Of a stretch of DNA of 64,000 nucleotides, positions 8,236 to 17,200 are shown one piece after another; position 1 is the first letter of the stretch, and the number at the start of each line of letters is the position of its first letter. Source of the DNA: Chitinophaga polysaccharea (GTDB taxonomy: Bacteria > Bacteroidota > Bacteroidia > Chitinophagales > Chitinophagaceae); NCBI RefSeq assembly GCF_007829335.1, contig NZ_VIWO01000001.1:930001-994000 (forward strand), given 5' to 3'. Both the position numbers and the translations under genes were made by a program. Below the pieces are notes generated by a model that was not told where the DNA came from, made no database searches, and worked only from the letters and a program-made list of their open reading frames with translations.

Positions 8236-10086
8236 CTATCCTTCGGAATATTCCTGTAACAGCGACCGGTATTTATTCAGAATACTGGATTTGGAGATAA
8301 AACCCACCAGCTGTTTATCCTGCACTACGGGCAGATTCCAGGCTTGTACCTCATCAAATTTCTTGATCACCAGGTTAATATTATCTTTCAGGTATACTTC
8401 CGCCGGAGGCGCCTTCATCAGTTTTTTCACCAGCACCCTGTCATACAACTCCGGGTTAAACATGATGGGCCGTATATCATCCAGGGTAATAATACCTTCA
8501 AACCGGTTTTGATCATTTACTACCGCAATAATATTCCGGTTTCCTTCTTTTATCAACTCAATTAATTCCCGTAAAGTAGCACCAATATTGATTTGCTGTA
8601 CATCTTTTTCAATCAGGTCGTCCATTTTCAATAGCAACAGAATATTGTTGTCGTGGGCCCGGGTAAATATTTTACCCTCTTTTGCCAGTTGTTTCAGTTC
8701 TGGGGAAAGTGGCGAAAACCATTTGGCCATCAGGTAAGAGATAGTGGAAACAATCATTAACGGGATAAAAAGATCATACCCCGAGCTGGATTCAGCTATC
8801 AGGAAGATGGCGGTGAGCGGGGCGTACATCACACCGGCCATTACCCCACCCATGCCTACAATGACGAGGTTAGTGACTGGGATATCGGTGATCCCCATTT
8901 GCTGGCAAACCATCGCGAAGAAAAAGCCCAGGAAGCCACCCGCGAATAAAGAGGGCGCAAAGTTACCGCCATTCCCCCCGCTTTGAATGGTGACAGAGGC
9001 GGCTAAAGCTTTCAGTAAACAAACGCACCCGGTAAACACTACAATCATCCAGCTTTGAATAGGCAGGTAACGGAAGAAACTATTTTGCAGGATGGTTTCT
9101 CCATTGCCGGAAGCCAGCGACTTTACACTGGTATACCCTTCGCCAAACAGCGGAGGCATGGCCACACAAAGCGCAGATATCACGATGCCCCCCAGGATGG
9201 CCCGTTGCAAAGCCGTCCACTTTAATCCATGAAAGAAGTGTTCTACTTTCTGTGAAATCACCACATAGTAGCGGGCGTAAAATCCACTCAATAAACCCAG
9301 TACCAGGTAAAAGGGTACATTATGATAATTAAAAGCTACCCGCGATTCAAAGTGAAACAGGGCTTCTTCCTGTAAAATGATCTTAGACAACAAACTTCCA
9401 CATACAGCCGCTACAATCAGCGGCATGAAATCGGAGAAAACCACCCCGGTGAGTAGAATTTCAAATGCAAACATCATCCCGGCAATGGGCGCATTAAAGG
9501 CTGCGGCAATCCCGGCGGTGGCACCGGCCGCTAATAACAGGGTGCGTTCTTTATAGCCCAGGTGGTAAGTACGGGCGTAGTTGGAGCCCAGGGCAGCACC
9601 GGTAACGGCTATCGGGCTTTCCAGCCCTGCAGATCCCCCCAGTCCCACCGTAATAGCACTTTGCACGATCTGGGAGTACATTTTTACCGGCGGAATAAAA
9701 CTGGAATTTTGGGCTATTTCGTGTAAAATGGCCGGAATTCCTTTCCTGGACTGCCCTTTGAAAAACCAGATCACCATGAGGGTGGTTAGTACAATTCCCA
9801 GGAAGGGAAATACCACATAGAAAATTACCTGGGTGCTGAAATGTACCTTATCGGTAATAATATAATGAATGTAATGGACCAGGCTTTTTAAGACGACTCC
9901 GGCTAAACCGGCCGTACAGCCTACCAATATACCCGACAACAGGAGGAACTGGCTGCGGTTCATCCGGGCATGAAGCCAATAGAGTACCAGCTGGTAACTC
10001 TTCACACTTTTAAGACCGTATTGCTGAAAATCTTTTTTAAAGCGAAAGAAACTATGGTATTTCCGGAGGCGGTTAAATTGACTCAT
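8236..10086 (-). CDS. ClC-family chloride transporter/channel with C-terminal CBS pair
   Basis: 616 residues. The ClC core spans about residues 45-460. Motifs: KGIP at 115-118 (place of GSGIP), GSAGLESP at 151-158 with the gating glutamate Glu156, FNAPIAGMMFAFEIL at 197-211, and GGNGGNFAPSLF at 370-381. Two CBS domains (about 490-545 and 552-608) follow in the cytoplasm and normally bind nucleotides. Compared with E. coli CLC-ec1 as I recall it, Ser107 is replaced by Lys115. The internal proton glutamate (Glu203) falls on Ile210, while Glu209 matches Glu202. Proton coupling or ion selectivity may therefore differ. Gaps of 16 bp to the upstream transglutaminase gene and 40 bp to the downstream kefF-like gene suggest one transcript. 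Confidence 0.93.
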   Translation of the reverse strand: MSQFNRLRKYHSFFRFKKDFQQYGLKSVKSYQLVLYWLHARMNRSQFLLLSGILVGCTAGLAGVVLKSLVHYIHYIITDKVHFSTQVIFYVVFPFLGIVLTTLMVIWFFKGQSRKGIPAILHEIAQNSSFIPPVKMYSQIVQSAITVGLGGSAGLESPIAVTGAALGSNYARTYHLGYKERTLLLAAGATAGIAAAFNAPIAGMMFAFEILLTGVVFSDFMPLIVAAVCGSLLSKIILQEEALFHFESRVAFNYHNVPFYLVLGLLSGFYARYYVVISQKVEHFFHGLKWTALQRAILGGIVISALCVAMPPLFGEGYTSVKSLASGNGETILQNSFFRYLPIQSWMIVVFTGCVCLLKALAASVTIQSGGNGGNFAPSLFAGGFLGFFFAMVCQQMGITDIPVTNLVIVGMGGVMAGVMYAPLTAIFLIAESSSGYDLFIPLMIVSTISYLMAKWFSPLSPELKQLAKEGKIFTRAHDNNILLLLKMDDLIEKDVQQINIGATLRELIELIKEGNRNIIAVVNDQNRFEGIITLDDIRPIMFNPELYDRVLVKKLMKAPPAEVYLKDNINLVIKKFDEVQAWNLPVVQDKQLVGFISKSSILNKYRSLLQEYSEG

Positions 10087-10102
10087 GTGGCAAATTTAAC
10101 GA

Positions 10103-11011
10103 TCAGAGCTCAATGAGTGCATAAACTTTATCGTTCATATAAGGGCCGCCAGGGTGCCGGGCCGTATAGTCGAGGTTGATCCAATACTCCCCTTTCAATT
10201 CATGGTAGTAGATTTCCTTTACAGCCGGTTTGGGGAAAAGCGTGATAATGGCTTGTTTGGCGATCTCAAAATCACTCTTGTCGCCGCAATACAATTCCGG
10301 GTAGGCGTGTCCTTTCACCAGTACAATACGGCAACGGGCGCCTATCGACTGCAGGCAGGACATCATTAATATGGAATGGTCATCGCAATCGCCTCCCAGC
10401 CCGTTTTGGATGGTTTCCTGCGGGGTAGCAAAATATTCATCCCTGCGGGAGTCGAGCACATACTTAAAATGGCTGTTGATATACCGGAACAGTGACAGGA
10501 ATCGGGTAATTTTTCCGTATTTGTAAAAATATTCGTCGTAGTAATCCAGGGAGTGTTTTACAGAGAAGTTGCGGACGACGGAATCCTGTGAGTTAATTTT
10601 TTCCCGCATGCCTCTCACGGTTTTGTCGCGGTAGCTTTCCACTCTCCTGGGATAAAGGCTGAGGATATCCAGTTGTTTACTGTCCTTTGCGCGGAGGTTG
10701 CCCTGCACCATTCCTTTATAGTCATTCAACACGTTGGAGAAGGTATACCGGTCAGTAAACTTGTTGACCAGCAGTACTCCCGTCATTAGTAGTACAATCG
10801 GAATAATGAGGGGGCGGAATATCCAGCGGAGGAGGTATACTATTAAAAAACTCACCACCACGGCTGCCAATAGGTCTATATGCCAGCCATTGGCCACCAG
10901 TGGTGGTGTGAAACGGTTTATGTAGGGGGCCAGTAATAGTAAGGTCAACAGACTCAATAAGTTGAACCCTATTTTTTGTGCACTGGTATATTTGCTTTCG
11001 TCAATAGCCAT
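10103..11011 (-). CDS. membrane-anchored transglutaminase-like protein
   Basis: 302 residues. Two or three hydrophobic helices lie in the first ~85 residues (KIGFNLLSLLTLLLLAPYI and later PLIIPIVLLMTGVLLV). A transglutaminase-core/papain-like domain follows. The catalytic Cys lies in 'GLGGDCDDHSILM', the His in 'LVKGHAYPEL' and the Asp in 'WINLDYTARHPGG', in the order Cys-His-Asp, so the enzyme looks intact. Family members act as peptidases, transglutaminases or amidases; the substrate cannot be read from the sequence. ATG 11011 is preferred because the frame extends only through a TTG at 11023. It lies 33 bp after the NACHT gene and 16 bp before the ClC gene, in the middle of a five-gene operon. 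Confidence 0.87.
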   Translation of the reverse strand: MAIDESKYTSAQKIGFNLLSLLTLLLLAPYINRFTPPLVANGWHIDLLAAVVVSFLIVYLLRWIFRPLIIPIVLLMTGVLLVNKFTDRYTFSNVLNDYKGMVQGNLRAKDSKQLDILSLYPRRVESYRDKTVRGMREKINSQDSVVRNFSVKHSLDYYDEYFYKYGKITRFLSLFRYINSHFKYVLDSRRDEYFATPQETIQNGLGGDCDDHSILMMSCLQSIGARCRIVLVKGHAYPELYCGDKSDFEIAKQAIITLFPKPAVKEIYYHELKGEYWINLDYTARHPGGPYMNDKVYALIEL

Positions 11012-11044
11012 TATGCTACGCAATAAAGCAAAATTATGCCATAA

Positions 11045-13681
11045 TCACCTCGCAAAATTTGAAACAGCCTGTTTAAAAGAGGTGCTTTTCCGGATGAGTT
11101 CTATTTGTTGCGCCGTATCATTTTTTTGTTTCTCCATCTGCAGTTGCTGATAGATTTTATTGAGCAGGCCAAAGTTCATCAGGGCAAGTACTTTAAAATC
11201 GAGCTTCTGTGCATTCTCTACTGCCATTTCCGCAGTACGGATGGCTTTGTTGAATTCGTGTTCGTTGAAGTATACGCCGGCGTACAGCAGTTTTTGAACA
11301 GACTCCATGTATTTACCGCCAAAATAGTCGGATGAATATTTTTTAATCACCTGGTCGGTATGCCGGCAAATGCGCGCGGCAGATGCAGTGTCTCCTAATC
11401 CCAGGTAGGCCTGGGCCTGCCAGCAGAGCAACGTCAAACGCAGCGAATCTGTTTTGCGATGCTGCAGGGAAGGATAGGTTTCAAATATCCGGGTGGTAAA
11501 GCTTAGCAGGTGCTCATGGTCATTCAGCAACGTAAATACGATGCCCATGTTCCGGAATACTACCTCCTGTGGTTCTGTGATCGGTTTTTTACCACCGCCT
11601 GTCCAGTAACGGAAATAATTGTAGATTTTTTCTCTGATATCTTCGTTTATGATGCCAAACTTGAGGAATTCGTAAATGAACAGCTGGATTTCATAGGGAG
11701 TTACCCACAGCTCATCTTCAAATTCATCAGGGGCATATATTTTTTTAATATTGTTCAGTTCAATTTCACATTGTTCCGCATCCAGCTGGAGCAAGGCCAT
11801 GGTAAACAGTTTGCTCCTGATCTTGAGTTTATCTTCCCGGGCTTCTGCCAATCCCAATAGGGCGGTAAGGACTTTACGTTTTCTGAAATGAATAAATTCA
11901 TCATTGATAAAGGGACCTATCGGATTCTTCTTGAAGAAGCCCGCCGGGAAAATGGATTTGAGTTCTCCCTGGTTATTACCATCATGCTGATAGTGGAGTA
12001 CAAGGTATTCGAGCAGATGGGATTTTTCTATGTTGGATAATGGTAAATGCAGCATTTTGATGATGCCATCTATCTGGGCATGGTTAATGGCGTAGCGGAG
12101 CAGCCATCTGAACACGCCGATGCGATAGGGCGACTGTGGCAAATGCTCCAGTATAGCCATGAGCAGCTGTTCATTGATTTCCTGGCCATTTTCTTTCAGG
12201 TAATGCATGGCCACAAAATATTCCAGCAACATGGTATGGGCAAAGCGCACTTTTACATTGAACATAATCTCCTGGCTCAGGTTCTCTTCTACCAATATGT
12301 TATCTGCCAGCAATTCTTTATAGGCAGGAAACAGATCGGCATTCTGGGCCAGTAACAGGTTTTTATCCGTATAAATACCTGTTCTGCCGAGATCCAGCAG
12401 GGTCAGTAATTTTTCAATGATTTTTATTTTGAACGAATTGCTTTGAGAGTTGAATACTCGATTTTGAATAAACCGGGAAACAATTTCAAATAAGCTGAGG
12501 TGTTCATCTACAAATGTCTGATCGGGCCCGCTATTCAGCTGGCAGAACAGCTGCAGGTAGTAGGGGTACCGCAGTTTTTGCAGGAAGCTTTCGGAAAAGA
12601 GTCGCACGGTAGCCGGGTCGAACTGGTGATTATAAAGAATAGACTTTACCTCCTGTTCAGACAATTGCGGCATATTGATATTGGTTTCCTCATCCATTTC
12701 GGCGCCGAGGTACCAATAGCGGCGGAAAGCAGGGTATTGCTGTGAGTGCTGGAATATTTCTGCCCAGGTACTGCTGCGGATGGAGAGGATCACTTTTACC
12801 CAGGGATATAAATCATTGGAGTAAACGAAATCTTCCAGTTTAGAATATAATAGGCGGAGTTTTTCACCTGCTACGGCGATTTCATCAAAACCGTCTATTA
12901 TTAATATAAGGCGTCCGCCTTTTTTATCGAAGTGACTGGCGAAGTATTCCCGGAAGTTTTCACCGTTGCCGAGGTTCATCTGGTTGTCGAGCCAGGTGGA
13001 TAGCGAAAACCCTTTCAGTAGGAGACTACCGGCTGCATGTGCATGGATAAACCAGCAAACATCCTGTTTATAGCGGGCTTCTTTTCCGAACCAGCAATGT
13101 TCTGCCAGGTGTACGAGTGCAAGTGATTTTCCCCAGCCGGAAGGCGCAATCAGTGCGGTGGCCGCATAGTCGCTTTCCAGGAATTTCTCTATATGTGCGT
13201 TACAGAAAGGTCTGTGCACGGTATAGGGAAATGCAATTCCAGAGCGGTTCTTGAGAGTGAGCATGGTGTAATGGGAAACTGCGTCTGCCTTGTTTTTAAG
13301 GTCAGACCATTTACCACTGTCCAGTGCTGCAGCCGAGCTGGGTGTGCCGGAGGACTTTGAAGTAGTATTTAATTTTCTATAGTGATGTTGCTGAAAATCT
13401 TCCCAGTCTTTATACTGACAATATTGCGAAAGCGTGTTCAGCGTATATCTGGAGAAGCTGTGTTGAGCAACAGCAAATCCGAATACCCTTTTGAGCGTAG
13501 TTTCGCTCACCAGTTTCGTAGTGTCATCCAATATGGACTGAGAGAGATGTTTGCAATCTCCTGGTAGCATGACTTCAACACCGAACCTGCGTAATACTTC
13601 ATTCTGCAGGGTAATGATAAAGTCATAGGATAGATCAATCATAGGGGACAATAAAAATGGATTTTCGAATTGTCGGTACAT
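11045..13681 (-). CDS. NACHT-type STAND NTPase with N-terminal HTH-like domain and helical-repeat C-terminus
   Basis: 878 residues. Residues about 16-98 match a short helical, HTH-like module recurrent in Bacteroidota signalling proteins, with the pattern 'SETTLKRVFGF ... YTLNTLSQYCQYKDWEDF'. A NACHT ATPase follows: Walker A APSGWGKS at 179-186, Walker B LILIIDGFDEIA at 258-269 with the Asp-Gly-Phe-Asp-Glu signature, and a winged-helix-like region around 400-480. The remaining ~400 residues are alpha-helical and probably TPR-like, the usual ligand-sensing part. No effector domain such as a nuclease or TIR is visible. It is the first gene of a minus-strand run with transglutaminase, ClC, KefF and KefC genes, and is divergent from the giant surface-protein gene. 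STAND proteins act as ligand-triggered switches in regulation or antiphage defence; which applies here is open. Confidence 0.85.
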   Translation of the reverse strand: MYRQFENPFLLSPMIDLSYDFIITLQNEVLRRFGVEVMLPGDCKHLSQSILDDTTKLVSETTLKRVFGFAVAQHSFSRYTLNTLSQYCQYKDWEDFQQHHYRKLNTTSKSSGTPSSAAALDSGKWSDLKNKADAVSHYTMLTLKNRSGIAFPYTVHRPFCNAHIEKFLESDYAATALIAPSGWGKSLALVHLAEHCWFGKEARYKQDVCWFIHAHAAGSLLLKGFSLSTWLDNQMNLGNGENFREYFASHFDKKGGRLILIIDGFDEIAVAGEKLRLLYSKLEDFVYSNDLYPWVKVILSIRSSTWAEIFQHSQQYPAFRRYWYLGAEMDEETNINMPQLSEQEVKSILYNHQFDPATVRLFSESFLQKLRYPYYLQLFCQLNSGPDQTFVDEHLSLFEIVSRFIQNRVFNSQSNSFKIKIIEKLLTLLDLGRTGIYTDKNLLLAQNADLFPAYKELLADNILVEENLSQEIMFNVKVRFAHTMLLEYFVAMHYLKENGQEINEQLLMAILEHLPQSPYRIGVFRWLLRYAINHAQIDGIIKMLHLPLSNIEKSHLLEYLVLHYQHDGNNQGELKSIFPAGFFKKNPIGPFINDEFIHFRKRKVLTALLGLAEAREDKLKIRSKLFTMALLQLDAEQCEIELNNIKKIYAPDEFEDELWVTPYEIQLFIYEFLKFGIINEDIREKIYNYFRYWTGGGKKPITEPQEVVFRNMGIVFTLLNDHEHLLSFTTRIFETYPSLQHRKTDSLRLTLLCWQAQAYLGLGDTASAARICRHTDQVIKKYSSDYFGGKYMESVQKLLYAGVYFNEHEFNKAIRTAEMAVENAQKLDFKVLALMNFGLLNKIYQQLQMEKQKNDTAQQIELIRKSTSFKQAVSNFAR

Positions 13682-14253
13682 GTTTAAGTACGTATGCTAT
13701 TTGCGTTTAGATTTAGGAAAATCCGAATGAACAAAATGAACAGCAGATATTAATATGAATTATATATATTTATTTTTTCAATAAAACATTTATATGCTAT
13801 GATTAATATATGAATATCATATGTTAATATGGTTGGCCCGGTATAATCGTGCTATCAGCTACTCCTATATATAATATTTTTTTATTCTGCGAAAAAATTA
13901 AATAATTCGAATTTTTTTTAAAGAAACCTTGTTTTCCTTACCCCAAGGACCATTTAGCGGTTATCGCGCATAAAATCGGTTTAGTTTAAATGAACAAAAT
14001 GAACATGAATTTTTCATTTTGAACAAACTGAACCAGAACGCTGGAATGAACAAAAAGAGCCTTCCGTAAACCACCCCTTCAGTATACATTCGTAGCGTTT
14101 TTGTAACAATACATTAACAAATCCCGAAAGGAGGTGTACTAAAATTTTATCAACCAGTATCCTTCCCGTAGTATTTCCTAACCTGACTGCCGCCTATAGA
14201 GTTTTGTTGTAAAGCAATGAAACTGAACAATTATTGTCCAAATATTTGATGCT
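13682..14253. promoter_or_regulatory. 572-bp divergent regulatory region between the NACHT operon and the giant surface-protein operon
   Basis: No gene is seen here. The region is strongly AT-rich at 13740-13920. It carries four copies of a TGAACAAAATGAAC-like motif: exact at 13728-13741 and 13991-14004, and variant at 14020-14033 (TGAACAAACTGAAC) and 14047-14060 (TGAACAAAAAGAGC). A sequence complementary to the 16S 3' end (AAAGGAGGTG) stands at 14127-14136, 117 bp before the giant gene and with no start codon at a fitting distance. The repeats look like binding sites of a regulator acting on one or both divergent operons. The NACHT protein itself, with its HTH-like domain, is a candidate. 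Confidence 0.55.
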
Positions 14254-17200
14254 ATGCATTCAAAAGCTACTCCTAATAGCCCTTTTACTGCCCTTTTTCG
14301 CCTTCCTTTCCCTAAGGAACGGCATACTGTTGCAAACAGCAGCGCTTATAGCTGTAACGGCATTGGTTCGCTGGCCTGGAAAAGCCTCTTATTAACCCTG
14401 TTATGTATATTAGGTATAAGTGCCAGGCAAAGCTGGGCGCAAACATATACTACCCGGGTATATGCCAACAGTACGCCTAATCCGGGCGGCACAGCTACAG
14501 GCGTTTGTTTGCTCTGCGGTGTGACCAATGGTGCAAATGCGGTGGATAACTCCCTCAGCACAAAAGCTACCATTACCACCACGGTAGCACTTTTGGGCGC
14601 TAAGGTTTCTCAGGATCTGGTTTTCCCCGCTCCTATTACCAACAATACACCTGCTATTGTAAAGATAGGCGCCTCCGGAACTCTGGGTAACCTGGTATCA
14701 TTAAATCTATTAGGGGGTGTATATGTGCAGGCCTTTAATGGTAGTACACCTGTAGGAGATACCGCTTTTGCCAGCCAAACTGTGTTGCAGCTTTTGGCTA
14801 GTGGTAACCAGGGAGAGGTATTCCTGGCTACCCCTCCAGGCACCTACGATCGCGTAAGAGTAACAGTGGATGGAGGTCTGGCAGGCGTTGCCGGAAGTAT
14901 CGATGTATATGCAGCTTATTATAATAAACCCGCTACCAGCACCATCGCCTGCGATGCACCTATCGATATATTATATGGTGTAGCCGGTGCAGTAGGTAGC
15001 CTCGGAACAGTTACCAATCCCGCTCAGGCAGGTGATGGTATTATATCAAACTCCAACTATGCAGAACTAAGCAGCGTAGTGGGCGCCCTGGGAAGCAGTG
15101 CTGAAGTAACTGCGGTATTCCCCGGGCTATCCAAATTAGGCGACTCTGTCCGCATCTACATGTCAAGCCCTGCTTCCCTGCTTTCCCCGCAGGTATTGGG
15201 CTCTGTGAGAATCATTACCTATAATGGTGGAACCGTTGTTGATAGTTTTAACGCTTCCAGCAACTTTCTGACACTGGGTTTCATGACAGGGTCTACCACC
15301 TTGCAGGGATTGTCGTTCAAGGCCTCGGCGCCATTCGATCATGTGGAAGTTCTTATTGGCTCCGGCATTGTTGGAGCCCTCTCTACTATCCGGGTACATG
15401 AAATACAGCGCTACCCACCAGGACCGGCTACCGGTGCCGCTGGGCCACTCCGAATTACCTGTCTGAATACACCTATTACTTTAAGCGTAAGCAATCCCGA
15501 TCCGGGACTCGTTTATTCCTGGTTCGACTCTACTCAAACAACAAAGATAACAGATGGTACCAGTTACAGCCCACCGGTAAATGTAGCCGGAAGTTTCCGC
15601 TACTATGTTTCGTCAACCCGGCTGAATTGCTCTACCGCATCGGCCCAGACGCTCGTGACTGTCATGGTGAATAACTATGCAACAGCTGCTGATATCACCG
15701 TTCCTGCAACTACAGCATCCTGTACCAATGATACCGTACAGATTACACCAACTTCAACAACGGTTACCAATAAGCCGGTATTTAAGTGGTATAAAGATGC
15801 CGCTAAAACTACGGCCATCACTAATGGCCTCGTTGAAGGCAACGTTAAATACAGCATTGACACCACCGGTAAGTTATCTATCACCGGCCTGACAGCAGGT
15901 TCCTATAACTATTATGTTAGCGTTTCCGACAGTAACCACTGCGAAAATGGCGCTAATACACTTAAACAAGCTTCGGTAACCGTAGGTGCTGCTCCGGCTC
16001 CGCCAACAGTAGCACCATTCTTCGCCGTAGCCACCGGCCAAACCGTAACGCTTACGGCGTCACCGGTAGCCGGCGCCACTATCGAATGGTACAGCGATAC
16101 TACCCTCGCCCCAATTGGATCTGGCACAAGCTTCCAGGTAGGACCTTTCAACACCCCCGGTAACTATACCTATTTTGCAGGTGTAAGATTAACCGGCGGC
16201 TGCGAGTCTTACCGCGTACCAGTACTCATCACCGTAACCGGCCCGGTAACCACCGGCGGCTGTAATGTACCTACTTCTCAAAATAGTGGTACTACCCTCG
16301 GTTGCGTACTGTGTAGCGTTAGTAACCCAACAAACGATATTGATACAGATCCGACCAACTTCACTCAACTTAGCATACCGGTAGGGCTGCTCGGAGGTTC
16401 TGTTTATCAACAGCTGATCTTCCCAACCGCAGGAGCTGCAACGGATAGCATCCGGTTTGATCTGGGTACTAATGCGCAAATAGCCAATGTAAACCTGCTG
16501 GGAGGCATTGTGTTAACAGTGGCCAACGGAACAACCGTTATCAGAAGAGATACTGTTTCTCAACTGGCTAACGTACAACTGCTGAACAACAATCACGTTG
16601 TAGTAACGGTACCTGCTACCGCCGCTTACGACCGCGTGCAGATATTGCTTACCGGCATAGTCAACCTGCTTAATAATGTGCAGATATATGGTGTGAGGGC
16701 AGTGGGTGCTAACCCAACCATTGCTGCCGGTGGCGTAACTACCTGCGTCGGTTCTACCGCTACGTTGACAGCCACTCCAGCTGCCGGAACTTCTGTAAGA
16801 TGGTATGCAGATTCTACCACTGTCACTTCTCTGAGCAATCAAAGTACTTATACTACACCTACCGCCTTTACCACAGCAGGTACTTATACCTACTATGTAC
16901 AGGTAGTGGATGCAAATGGTTGCGCTAACCCTGAACGTATCCCCGTTGTAGTGACAGTGAATCCATTAGGAACACCAGCAGACATCACCCTGGCTGATAC
17001 TACCGGTGTTTGCAGTGGTGGCACAGCACGTCTGGCCCCAACAGCTGCAGGTGTAACTAAACCGGAATTTAAATGGTATGCAAACGCCAACAAAACTACT
17101 CCAATTATAAATGGTACCGTAATAGGCAGTGCTACTTTCGCCGTTGATACAGCTGGTAACCTGAGTGTTACTGGTCTTACCCCTGGTGATTACACCTATT

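Noticed and set aside
11045..13681. Calling the NACHT gene an antiphage defence gene
   Set aside because: No effector domain, no other defence genes and no mobile-element signs are present; its neighbours are ion transporters, so a regulatory role is equally likely.
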